From NCBI GenBank assembly GCA_021405325.1, contig QWII01000039.1, positions 1-64,000 of the forward strand: a stretch of DNA of 64,000 nucleotides. The letters run 5' to 3'. This stretch comes from Caldilinea sp. CFX5 (GTDB lineage: Bacteria; Chloroflexota; Anaerolineae; Caldilineales; Caldilineaceae). Shown piece by piece: positions 8,137-14,934 of the stretch. The notes beneath the pieces are model-generated. The model did not search any database. It worked only from the letters and a program-made list of their open reading frames with translations, and was not told the origin of the DNA. The translations under genes were made by a program, and so were the position numbers. Within the stretch, counting starts at the first letter, position 1. Each line of letters starts with the position of its first letter.

Positions 8137-8757
8137 TTAACTCGACGCGCTGGCATAGCGCCGCAACCCCAGATGAAACAACCCCGACGCGCCGACAAAG
8201 AGCGCCAGCGCCAACACTACCCCGCCGGCAAAGAAGGGCCAGGTGACACTGCTGGTGAGCGCCTGCGCCGGCAGCGTCGTCATCAAGCCCACCGGCAGCA
8301 CCCAGGTGAGCAGCAGCCCCGTCAACCCCAGCAGCAGACTATAGAGCATCGTCACGCTGACCAGCAGCGCCAGCAGAAAGGCGGCGACCTGTGACCAGGC
8401 CAGACTTTGCTCCAACTGGCGAATGGCGGTTGTCAACACGGCCAACGCCACCAGCAGATCAAAGCCGGCCAGCAGCCGCCAGCGGTGAATGCTGACCAGA
8501 AACTGGGTGTTGACCGGGCGCAAGAGCATAAAATCAAAGCGCCCTTCCCTGATCGCACCGCCCATGCCGGCCAGCGCATCCAGACTCGGCTCGATAAAGA
8601 GATGGCGCACCGCTTCCAGGGTCAGGTAGACGCCCAGCAGCGCCAACGTCATGGCAAAGGTCCACCCCTCCACGCTTTCCACCTGGGCAAAGAGCACCCA
8701 CAGCCCGACAATCCCCGTCCCCACGCCGAGCAGCGAGTCATAATACGCATGTTACCC
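8137..8757 (-). pseudogene. ABC-2 type permease, N-terminus deleted
   Basis: The frame encodes a hydrophobic protein with several membrane segments. GGAIREGRFDFMLLRPVNTQFL is characteristic in sense of the ABC-2/COG3694 permease family, in which proteins are about 260 residues long. Here the frame is open only from about 8757 (...YYDSLLGVGTG), with no plausible start before the internal ATG at 8724, so roughly the first 60 residues are missing. Directly upstream (8752-8825) is the tail of a second permease. The pair looks like an export ABC system collapsed by deletion, with no ATPase gene nearby. Confidence 0.7.
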
Positions 8758-8825
8758 TCCAATCGCCGAATAGCGGCGCAAGCCCACTCGCCACAACACC
8801 ACGACGCGCTGGCGCAACAAAACCT
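8752..8825 (-). pseudogene. C-terminal scrap of an ABC-2 permease
   Basis: A short minus-strand frame reads VLLRQRVVVLWRVGLRRY and stops at TAA 8754-8752. The W/R-rich ending followed by a small residue run is the usual C-terminus of the first permease in COG4587/COG3694 export pairs. Its body is gone. It abuts the truncated second permease, so one deletion removed the body of the first gene's sequence and another removed the start of the second. Confidence 0.5.
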
Positions 8826-8889
8826 TGGATCGCCAATGGAAGGTTTCGCAAATAACACAGAAGCTCGCATCGCGGTTCACGCAACACGC

Positions 8890-9057
8890 TCAATCCTTCT
8901 GCAACATTATTTCCAAAGGGTCAATGATCGCCCGCGCCCGTGCCTCTTGCGCTTTGAGGATCTCTTCATCGGGCGGCGGGGTGTCGAGGATGTGACGGAG
9001 ATTATTGGCGCGCCCCTGATCGAGATGACGATATTCGGTAGTAGCGCCAGTGTCGCC
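8890..9057 (-). pseudogene. Unassigned 55-codon gene fragment fused behind an enolase-superfamily gene
   Basis: Immediately after the TAA of the enolase-superfamily gene (9060-9058) the same frame continues open for 55 codons to a TGA at 8892-8890. It reads like real protein (TTEYRHLDQGRANNLRHIL, then DEEILKAQEARARAIIDPLE). It has no start codon of its own. It is probably the tail of a lost gene joined here by deletion. I do not recognise the family. Confidence 0.45.
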
Positions 9058-10227
9058 TTAATAATCACGCAACCCACCATCCGGTGCAATCAACGGTGGA
9101 CGGACGTAGGGCTGGGGTGGGTAGTGTTTGAAGGCTTCTTCATTCAATTCGATGCCCAAGCCGGGGGTAGTGGGCAACAGGAGATAACCCCCTTCGCGAC
9201 GGAGCGGCGCTTTGACCAGATCGCGTTTGGGGCTGGCATATTCGTCACCGGGATACTCCTGGACGGCGAAGTTGTGAATGGCGGCGTCGAGGTGGACACA
9301 GGCGGCGGTCAGCACGCAACTCAGCGGGTTGTGGGGGACAACGCTCACATAGTTGGCTTCGGCCAGGGCGGCGATCTTTTTGAGGTTGGTGAGACCGCCG
9401 GCCAGCGACGGGTCGGGGCGGACAAAGGCGGCGCCCTTGTGCTTCAGCAGGTCGTGAAATTGATAGATCGTGTAGAGGCGCTCGCCCATCGCCACCGGCA
9501 TGGGCAGGTTGGCGGCGACATAACCCCAGGCGTCCATGTTTTCCGGCTCAATCGGGTCTTCAAAGAAGTAGAGTTGGTAAGGGGCTAGCGCCCGCCCCAC
9601 GGCAAGCGCTTCTGCCGGGGTGAGACGATTGACCACATCGATCATCACATCGACATCCGGCCCGACGGCGTCACGCACGGCGGCAACCCGCGCTTCGGCG
9701 TTGCGGATCATGGCGGTATAGTTCATGTTTTCCAGGCCGCGACCAGAATTCAAGTCACCGGCGCCAAAGTCACCAAAGGGGTAGAGGCGCACGGCGGTAA
9801 AGCCTGCTTCAACGCAGGCTCTGGCTTCGTCAGCTAAGGCTTGGGGCGTGTTGCCCTGAAGATGGGTATAGAGGCGAATCTTCTCGCGCGTCGGCCCGCC
9901 CAGCAGTTCATAGACCGGCTGGCCCAGGCTCTTGCCCTTAATGTCCCAGAGCGCCATGTCCAGCGCGCCAATCGCCGCCATCACATCGGCCCCGCCGCGA
10001 AAGAGACAGCGCCGGAAGAGATGCTGCCAATGGCGCTCAATCCACAACGGGTTCTGGCCGATCAGATATTCAGCGCAATATTGTACCCCGGCCATGGGCA
10101 GATAAGGCGTGCCGCCGGTGCCGCTGGCCGGGTGGAGTTCGCCGATGCCGGTGATGCCTTCGTCGGTCTCGACTTTGACATACATGAAGCGGTGGACGTG
10201 GATGGTCTCGACTTTGGTGATTTTCAT
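9058..10227 (-). CDS. Enolase-superfamily (mandelate racemase/muconate lactonizing type) dehydratase
   Basis: About 389 residues from the ATG at 10227 (MKITKVETIHVH); the frame extends 25 codons further upstream but that part looks non-coding. The N-terminal capping domain (GITGIGELHPASG) is followed by a TIM barrel with metal ligands Asp in DVMIDVVNR, Glu in YFFEDPIEPEN and Glu in MGERL, and the catalytic-type His in VVPHNPLS. Such enzymes dehydrate or racemise sugar acids after proton abstraction next to a carboxylate. The exact substrate cannot be read from the sequence. It ends directly against a gene fragment and broken permeases, and is not in an operon with the second enolase-superfamily gene at 29013-30212. 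Confidence 0.88.
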   Translation of the reverse strand: MKITKVETIHVHRFMYVKVETDEGITGIGELHPASGTGGTPYLPMAGVQYCAEYLIGQNPLWIERHWQHLFRRCLFRGGADVMAAIGALDMALWDIKGKSLGQPVYELLGGPTREKIRLYTHLQGNTPQALADEARACVEAGFTAVRLYPFGDFGAGDLNSGRGLENMNYTAMIRNAEARVAAVRDAVGPDVDVMIDVVNRLTPAEALAVGRALAPYQLYFFEDPIEPENMDAWGYVAANLPMPVAMGERLYTIYQFHDLLKHKGAAFVRPDPSLAGGLTNLKKIAALAEANYVSVVPHNPLSCVLTAACVHLDAAIHNFAVQEYPGDEYASPKRDLVKAPLRREGGYLLLPTTPGLGIELNEEAFKHYPPQPYVRPPLIAPDGGLRDY

Positions 10228-10365
10228 GGTAAGCTCGCGTGATCGTGGTAACGTGAAACTTGCTTTATGTTTGATCTTGACGGTACTCTTCAAAAAATGC
10301 ACAATGGTGCTATCATACTCCGGTTTATGATGTGCGTCAAACGATTTTTGTGCGGCAGTGAGTAT

Positions 10366-10394
10366 TTATTGATTACATTAACATGGTATATAAT
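10366..10394 (+). promoter_or_regulatory. Sigma70-like promoter of the BrnT/BrnA pair, apparently leaderless
   Basis: A consensus -10 TATAAT lies at 10389-10394, and TTATTG lies at 10366-10371 with a 17-base spacer. A start site seven or eight bases downstream of the -10 would fall at about 10401-10402, one or two bases before the ATG at 10403. No ribosome-binding site fits between them, so a leaderless transcript is inferred. Confidence 0.55.
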
Positions 10395-10402
10395 ACGCCA
10401 AG

Positions 10403-10690
10403 ATGAGCATTCGATTTACCTGGGATCGACAGAAGGCCACGCGCAATCGTAAAGAGCACGAAGACGTGACCTTTGAAGAAGCAGCGACTGTCTTTCGTGA
10501 TCCCTTTGCTTATATTTTTGATGACGATAAGCATTCCGACAAAGAGTATCGTGAACTCATCATTGGTTTTTCCCAGCGGAACCGGTTATTGATTGTTTCC
10601 TTTACTGAACGCAGTGGTATGATTCGGATTATTAGCGCCCGCAAAGCGAACGCCAAAGAGCGAAGAGATTATGAACAAGCCAGACGGTAA
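10403..10690 (+). CDS. brnT: BrnT family toxin (type II toxin-antitoxin, RelE-like fold)
   Basis: A 95-residue protein with the full BrnT pattern: FTWDRQKATRNRKEH near the start, VTFEEAATVFRDP, a central REL.IIG strand and the C-terminal IRIISARKANAKERRDYE. BrnT toxins are ribonucleases that slow growth by blocking translation and are held by a DNA-binding BrnA antitoxin. The next gene begins 20 bases before this one stops, as is usual for the pair. Length is normal for the family. A promoter abuts the start codon. Mobile or selfish modules like this fit the surrounding debris of deleted genes. Confidence 0.92.
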   Translation: MSIRFTWDRQKATRNRKEHEDVTFEEAATVFRDPFAYIFDDDKHSDKEYRELIIGFSQRNRLLIVSFTERSGMIRIISARKANAKERRDYEQARR

Positions 10691-10946
10691 GAACATAACC
10701 AGCGAACAGGATGAGCTGCAAGCCCATTACGATTTTGATTACAGCAAAGCCAAACCGAATCGTTTTGCGGAACAGCTAACCCAAGATAACTTGATGGTGG
10801 TGTTGGATCCGGATGTAGCAGCAGTTTTTCCTACCTCAGAAGCGGTTAATGAGACGTTGCGCGCCTTGGCGGCTGCGCTACAAAATTTACCGAATGTACA
10901 ATCACCCAAACGTCGTAAACGGCGGGCGACGAAAGCTGCGGCATAA
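10671..10946 (+). CDS. Putative BrnA-like antitoxin
   Basis: A 91-residue protein overlapping the end of brnT by 20 bases, in the normal antitoxin position. It contains DFDYSKAKPNRFAEQL, comparable to the toxin-binding linker of BrnA, and then LMVVLDPDVAAVFPTSEAVNETLRALA, which resembles the ribbon-helix-helix region in order but not closely in sequence. A basic tail follows (SPKRRKRRATKAAA). It converges on the response regulator fragment, with only eight bases between the stops. The pairing is confident; the family name is tentative because the DNA-binding part is divergent. Confidence 0.7.
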   Translation: MNKPDGKNITSEQDELQAHYDFDYSKAKPNRFAEQLTQDNLMVVLDPDVAAVFPTSEAVNETLRALAAALQNLPNVQSPKRRKRRATKAAA

Positions 10947-10954
10947 TCAGACAA

Positions 10955-11607
10955 TCATAGTGGCAACAACTCCCGCAACGCAATCATCGCCTTGCTCCGG
11001 TCATTGATGCCAATCTTGCTGTAGATGCTACTTGTGTAGTTCTTGACCGTCCCCAACGACAAAAAGGTCTTATCAGCGATCTCCCTGGCGTTGAGACCCA
11101 AGACCAGCCGCCGCGCGATCTCCACTTCCCGCTCTGATAACGCTAGCTCTTTGCGTAGCGCCGCCTGCTCCGTTGCCGGCGGCTGGTGTTGACGGATGTT
11201 GCGCGCCAGTTTGTGCGCCACCCGCCCGGTCAGAAGCAGATTCCCCGACAGCGCTTCATAGATCGACTCGATCAGCCGCTTGCCGCCAATGTCTTTGAGC
11301 AGATAACCCGCTGCGCCGTAATGGAGCGCGTCGATGATAAAGTCGTCATCGTCAAAGGTGGTGAGGATTAACACCGTCAGTTCGGGGAAGCGCGCCTTGA
11401 TCTGCTGCGTCGCGGTCACGCCCCCCATGCCGGGCATCCGAATATCCATCAACAGCACATGGGGAAAGGTTGGGGAAGGGGCCGTGTGCAAGGCGGTCAA
11501 CTGTGCCAGCGCCTCTTCCCCGGAACCGGCAGTGGCGACCACGGCAAAGTCGGCGTGGGTGCTCAAGAGCGCTTTGAGACCGGCAATCAGCGCCGGTCTT
11601 GCAGTTG
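10955..11607 (-). pseudogene. NarL/FixJ-type response regulator lacking its start
   Basis: From about 11600 downward the frame encodes a response regulator: receiver phosphoacceptor in HVLLMDIRMPGMGG, conserved Thr and Lys regions (LILTTFDDDD and GYLLKDIGG), and a LuxR-type helix-turn-helix (LSEREVEIARRLVLGLNAREIADKTF, then GTVKNYTSSIYSKIG). The first dozen residues, including the acidic pair expected near the N-terminus, are missing: the frame begins at the equivalent of receiver helix 1 (ALIAGLKALL) and is joined to histidine-kinase sequence in another frame. Upstream codons in the long open frame are antisense noise. It is a deletion fusion and unlikely to work as a normal regulator. Confidence 0.8.
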
Positions 11608-12020
11608 CTCGCGCACCGCGTCGAGCAGCGTCATGGCTTCCGCCGGGCGCGTTGACTGGAGCAGGGCCACCCCTTCCAACGAGACAATGGCGGAGGTTAG
11701 CGTATGACCAATCGTGTCGTGCAACGTTTCCGCCAGCCGATTGCGTTCGCGCAACTGCGTCATCTTTGCGGCCAGTGCAGCTTGTGACTGGAGCCGCTGG
11801 TTGAGCGCCAAAATCGCCTGCCGTTGACCGATCAACAAGCGCACGCCGACCAAAGCACAGGGGAAAAGCGAAACGCTCATCTACAGAAAGTGTGAGGTTT
11901 CGACCCGCCACACCTGTCAGGTTTCCAAAACCTGACAGGTGTTCACATTTTCCGTAGATGAGCCAAGCGAAAAATTAGCGAAAGCAGGGTCATGAGACCC
12001 CAAAGCAATTTGTTACGCAT
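11587..12020 (-). pseudogene. NarL-family sensor histidine kinase remnant, interrupted by a MITE
   Basis: 11587-11880 encodes a HisKA_3 dimerisation region: LRERNRLAETLHDTIGHTLT holds the phosphoacceptor His. The ATPase domain is gone, because the frame runs directly into the response regulator's receiver. On the far side of the 91-bp insert at 11874-11964 there is a good start (ATG 12020-12018 with GAGGTAAAG before it) and a hydrophobic MRNKLLWGLMTLLSLIF, a plausible first membrane segment of the same gene. Removing the insert still leaves a frame mismatch, so other deletions occurred. The gene pair is dead as a two-component system. Confidence 0.7.
11874..11964. mobile_element. 91-bp MITE with 8-bp target duplication
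   Basis: An element of 91 bases is flanked by direct 8-bp repeats AAGCGAAA (11866-11873 and 11965-11972). Its ends are inverted repeats of about 22 bases with three or four mismatches (GCTCATCTAC at one end, GTAGATGAGC at the other). The centre holds a second palindrome, ACCTGTCAGG...CCTGACAGGT. It has no coding capacity. An 8-bp duplication with ends close to GGCTC would fit mobilisation by an ISL3-like transposase, but the family is inference. Confidence 0.75.
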
Positions 12021-12209
12021 CTTTACCTCACGATCATTGGATTAGCGAGACCATGAAAGCAGCCTATAACTGTTTGTGGTCATATGATAAGTGGCGGTCG
12101 TCATGCGCTTAGCCGGTCACGGACCGGCTAAGAACAGACTGAAGTTGGGCGGACGGGAGGACAGAATGCTTGCGCGCCGGGATGAGCGTAAGCGCATCGA
12201 AAAACGCTT
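11973..12209. other. Intergenic region with a perfect 11-bp hairpin
   Basis: Apart from the likely start of the dead histidine kinase, no gene is seen. 12108-12118 (CTTAGCCGGTC) and 12122-12132 (GACCGGCTAAG) form a perfect 11-bp hairpin with a three-base loop, compatible with a transcription terminator or a small palindromic repeat. The region ends at the promoter of the molybdenum-hydroxylase genes. Confidence 0.45.
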
Positions 12210-12238
12210 TTGACGTTTGCTGTTATTTGCTGTACACT
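12210..12238 (+). promoter_or_regulatory. Sigma70-like promoter of the molybdenum-hydroxylase genes
   Basis: TTGACG at 12210-12215 and TACACT at 12233-12238 are separated by exactly 17 bases. A second TATAAT follows at 12246-12251. The transcript would carry an untranslated leader of about 120 bases before the TTG start at 12367. The leader contains nested self-complementary stretches, such as GGTAT...ATACC around a CGCC/GGCG hairpin. Confidence 0.55.
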
Positions 12239-12366
12239 TATAAGGTATAATTCTCGTACTCAACCAACCAAGGTAGGCGGTATGCCAACGATTGTGTCAT
12301 CGCCCAGTAGCTGCTGGCGAAATTACACAAGTTGTGCGATACCGGCCCAATATAGGAGGTGTAGCC

Positions 12367-13239
12367 TTGCAAGCCTTTAGTTATGTCGCTGCCCAAAGTG
12401 TCGATGAAGTTGTCAAACTTTTGGCTGAAAAAGGGGACATGGCCCGTGTCATGAGCGGAGGAACTGATCTCTTGGTCGCCCTGCGCGAAGGGCGGCGCAA
12501 AGCCGATGTGGTGATCGATGTCAAGCGCTTGCCGGAGACCACGGCCATGAGCTATGACGCCCAGGGGTTGACGCTCGGTTCCGCCGTCGCTTGTCACCGC
12601 ATGTATGATGACAAAGCGCTGAGCAAAGCCTATCCGGGCCTGATCGATTCCGCCAGCCTCATCGGCGGCGTGCAGATTCAGGGGCGCGCCAGCATGGGCG
12701 GCAACCTGTGCAACGCCTCGCCGGCGGCTGATTCGATTCCGGCGCTCATCGTCCATTCGGCGCTCTGCAATATTGCCGGCCCCAATGGGCGCCGCCAATT
12801 GCCGGTCGAAGATTTCTGTGTCGCCCCTGGCCGCAACGCGTTGCAAGCCGGCGAATTTCTCGTCTCGCTCCAAATTCCGGCGCCCAAGCCTGGTTTTGGC
12901 GCTGCTTATTTACGCTTTATTCCCCGCAATGAAATGGATATTGCCGTGGTTGGCGCCGGCGCGTCTGTCCAACTGGATGCGAGCCGCACCAAGATTGTCA
13001 GCGCCCGCATTGCGCTCGGCGCGGTCGCCCCGAAGCCGCTCTTTGTCGCCGCCGCCGGTGATTCGCTGGCCGGTAAGACCATTAGCGACGAAGCGATTGC
13101 CGAAGCAGCCCGCATTGCCCAAGCCGCTGCCACGCCGATTACCGATATGCGCGGCACGGCTGAATATCGCAAGCACTTGTCGGCCGTTTTGACCCGCCGT
13201 GCGTTGCAAAAGGCCATTGAGCGCGCCAAAGCGAGCTAA
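12367..13239 (+). CDS. Molybdenum hydroxylase FAD-binding (medium) subunit, CoxM/XdhB type
   Basis: About 290 residues. The start is a TTG at 12367 preceded by GGAGGT six bases upstream; the longer open frame from 12292 is leader. The FAD-binding motifs are clear: MSGGTDLLVALR and the SMGGNLCNASPAADS region, followed by the C-terminal CO-dehydrogenase flavoprotein domain (NEMDIAVVGAGASV). The subunit passes electrons from the molybdopterin and iron-sulfur centres to FAD. It precedes the 2Fe-2S subunit, with a 226-base gap holding a GC-rich inverted repeat. The large catalytic subunit is not in this window, so the enzyme's substrate (CO, aldehyde, purine or other) is open. Confidence 0.9.
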   Translation: MQAFSYVAAQSVDEVVKLLAEKGDMARVMSGGTDLLVALREGRRKADVVIDVKRLPETTAMSYDAQGLTLGSAVACHRMYDDKALSKAYPGLIDSASLIGGVQIQGRASMGGNLCNASPAADSIPALIVHSALCNIAGPNGRRQLPVEDFCVAPGRNALQAGEFLVSLQIPAPKPGFGAAYLRFIPRNEMDIAVVGAGASVQLDASRTKIVSARIALGAVAPKPLFVAAAGDSLAGKTISDEAIAEAARIAQAAATPITDMRGTAEYRKHLSAVLTRRALQKAIERAKAS

Positions 13240-13346
13240 ACCCCTCCCTAACCCTCCCCTGATAAGGGGAGGGAACTGTTCCTCCCCTTATCAGGCTTCG
13301 ACGTGAGCCGGTTGCCTTCTAGGCGCGAACGGGGAGGTTAGGTGGG
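13240..13346. repeat. GC-rich inverted repeat between the hydroxylase subunit genes
   Basis: The gap after the FAD-subunit gene contains CCTCCC/GGGAGG-type arms: TGATAAGGGGAGG (about 13260) faces CCTCCCCTTATCA (about 13281), nested within an outer C-rich and G-rich pair (about 13241 and 13338). Its position between two subunit genes suggests attenuation or mRNA processing rather than full termination. Confidence 0.6.
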
Positions 13347-13465
13347 GGTGGTGAACCCCATGATTAGACGAAAACCGGCGGTCGTCGCCATTGGCGAACG
13401 GGCTTGGTCGATTTTGAGCAAGCGCGGCAGCCCGCCCAAAGCGATTTGAATGGAGAAATAGCACA

Positions 13466-13957
13466 ATGTCAAGCAAGGTGATTGTCGAAACGACCCTGAA
13501 TGGGCAACCGCAAACCTTTTTGTGTGAACCGCGCCAGAGCTTGCTGGAAGTGCTGCGCGATACGTTGATGTTAACCGGCGCCAAGGAAGGTTGCAACAAC
13601 GGCAACTGTGGCGCTTGTAATGTGATTATGAATGGCGTGTTGGTCAACTCCTGTCTGGTGCTGGCCGTCGAAGCCAACGGCGCCACCATCACCAGTGTAG
13701 AGGGACTGGCGACCAGCGGCAAATTGCACCCGCTGCAACAGAAGTTCCTGGAACATGCTGCGCTCCAATGCGGTATCTGCACCCCTGGCTTCCTGGTCTC
13801 GGCCAAGGCGCTGCTGGACAAAAACCCCGACCCGACCGAAGAAGAAGTGCGCCTATGGCTCTCCGGCAATCTCTGCCGCTGCACCGGCTATGACAAGATC
13901 ATCCGCGCCGTCCTCGATGCCGCGGATAGCATTGAACTGGAATCAGTCGCCCGGTAA
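13466..13957 (+). CDS. Molybdenum hydroxylase [2Fe-2S] (small) subunit, CoxS type
   Basis: A 163-residue protein with all eight cluster cysteines. The plant-type ferredoxin cluster is held by Cys43, Cys48, Cys51 and Cys63 (GCNNGNCGACNV and NSC). The second cluster is in CGICTPGF and NLCRCTGY. Length and order are normal for the small subunit of xanthine-dehydrogenase/CO-dehydrogenase family enzymes. It should shuttle electrons between the molybdopterin and FAD subunits. Molybdenum-cofactor genes follow (a MoaD-like gene directly downstream, moaB after it on the other strand). Its stop codon abuts the start of a GGTAGACA repeat array. Confidence 0.93.
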   Translation: MSSKVIVETTLNGQPQTFLCEPRQSLLEVLRDTLMLTGAKEGCNNGNCGACNVIMNGVLVNSCLVLAVEANGATITSVEGLATSGKLHPLQQKFLEHAALQCGICTPGFLVSAKALLDKNPDPTEEEVRLWLSGNLCRCTGYDKIIRAVLDAADSIELESVAR

Positions 13958-14083
13958 AGGTAGACAGGTAGATAGGTAAACAGGTAGACAGGTACACACG
14001 TACATAGGAAATAAGACGTATCTACCTGTCTACCTGTTTACCTGTCTACCTGTTTACCTGTCTACCTGTCTACCTGTCTACCT
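13953..14083. repeat. Long inverted repeat built of 8-bp AGGTAGAC units
   Basis: The left arm (about 13953-13995) consists of tandem AGGTAGAC/AGGTAAAC units. The right arm (about 14019-14083) consists of the reverse-complement units GTCTACCT/GTTTACCT. It starts at the stop codon of the 2Fe-2S subunit gene and ends three bases before the MoaD-like start codon. Closely related arrays lie at 57213-57289 and 62373-62485, with a single arm at 27083-27114. Confidence 0.85.
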
Positions 14084-14086
14084 ACT

Positions 14087-14353
14087 ATGCAACACCAAGT
14101 CTGGATCCCATCCCTCCATCGCGACCTGACCGACGGCGCCGAAGTTGTCACCGTGGACGGGGAGACGGTGGGCGAAGTGGTCGCCCAATTAGAAGCGCGC
14201 TTCCCCGGTATGGCAGCGCGTCTCTGTCAGGATGGGCGCATTCGCCCTTATATTGCTGTCTTCATCGACAACGAAGTGACCCGGCGCGGCCTGCGCCAAC
14301 GGCTCACCAAGCCCAGCGAAATTCATTTTATCCCGTCGTTGAGCGGCGGTTGA
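14087..14353 (+). CDS. MoaD/ThiS-family sulfur carrier protein
   Basis: An 88-residue ubiquitin-like protein ending in ...FIPSLSGG. The C-terminal Gly-Gly is the residue pair that is adenylated and then thiocarboxylated so the protein can donate sulfur. The pattern (VGEVVAQLEARFPGM, RPYIAVFIDNE, PSEIHFIPSLSGG) is typical of the MoaD branch. Its position behind molybdenum-hydroxylase subunits and beside moaB suggests a role in molybdopterin synthase. The repeat array upstream leaves no room for a normal ribosome-binding site, unless a ACCT-type stretch is bypassed. Confidence 0.85.
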   Translation: MQHQVWIPSLHRDLTDGAEVVTVDGETVGEVVAQLEARFPGMAARLCQDGRIRPYIAVFIDNEVTRRGLRQRLTKPSEIHFIPSLSGG

Positions 14354-14355
14354 TC

Positions 14356-14420
14356 ATTGGGTGATTGGGTGATGCGGTGATTGAGCTTGTCGAAATCACC
14401 GCATCACCCAATCACCCAAT
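14356..14420. repeat. Perfect 27-bp inverted repeat with GAGCTTGTCGA loop
   Basis: 14356-14382 and 14394-14420 are perfect inverted copies around the loop GAGCTTGTCGA. It lies two bases after the MoaD-like stop and seven bases from the moaB stop, between convergent genes, so it could terminate both. The same loop occurs in the hairpins at 20362-20428, 34292-34350 and 43554-43606, and with one change at 54703-54757. Confidence 0.9.
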
Positions 14421-14427
14421 ATCCACC

Positions 14428-14934
14428 TCACCGAATCAACTCCCACGCCAAATGTTGAATCTCCGGTAAAATCAGTTTTTCGACGGCCAGGCGCACCGCG
14501 TCCGGCGAGCCGGGGGTGCTGAAGATCACTTTGTTGCGATAAACGCCGGCGGTGGCGCGGCTGAGCATGGCGGCGGCGCCCACCTGGTCATAGCTCAACA
14601 TGCGAAAGATTTCGCCAAAACCGGGCAGCGTCTTTTCCAGCTTGCGGCTGATGACATCATAGGTGCGGTCGCGTTGGCTGATGCCGGTGCCGCCGTTGAA
14701 GATGATCAGTCGCGCTTCGCTCTTGGCAAATTCCTCTAAGGCTTCCTCCACCTGTACCGGCTCATCCTTGACAATGCGATGACCCACCACGCGATGACCG
14801 GCGGCTTCGGCCAGCGTGCGAATGATCTGGCCGCTGGTGTCAGTTGCCGGCGTGCGCGTATCGCTGACGGTGACAATGGCAATGGGGACGCTGCCCTGAC
14901 TCTCGGCTTTGTGTCGATGTTCTTCTGCGCTCAT
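14428..14934 (-). CDS. moaB: Molybdenum cofactor biosynthesis protein MoaB/MogA-like
   Basis: A 168-residue protein with the molybdopterin-adenylyltransferase fold: [28 protein letters not shown] and [12 protein letters not shown] are signature segments. The Asp and the GGTG loop bind molybdopterin. Proteins of this family adenylate molybdopterin (MogA) or have an unclear paralogous role (MoaB). Its ATG overlaps the stop of the upstream subtilase frame (TAATG), so its translation is probably coupled. Location next to the molybdenum-hydroxylase subunits supports a cofactor role. Confidence 0.93.
   Translation of the reverse strand: MSAEEHRHKAESQGSVPIAIVTVSDTRTPATDTSGQIIRTLAEAAGHRVVGHRIVKDEPVQVEEALEEFAKSEARLIIFNGGTGISQRDRTYDVISRKLEKTLPGFGEIFRMLSYDQVGAAAMLSRATAGVYRNKVIFSTPGSPDAVRLAVEKLILPEIQHLAWELIR

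Noticed and set aside
8407..9588. 393-residue plus-strand frame
   Set aside because: Antisense of a permease fragment and the enolase-superfamily gene; composition (many His, Gln, Arg) is that of a shadow.
12292..12366. N-terminal extension of the FAD subunit (MCHRPVAAGEI...)
   Set aside because: The GGAGGT and TTG at 12367 precede the conserved N-terminus; the extension is part of the leader.
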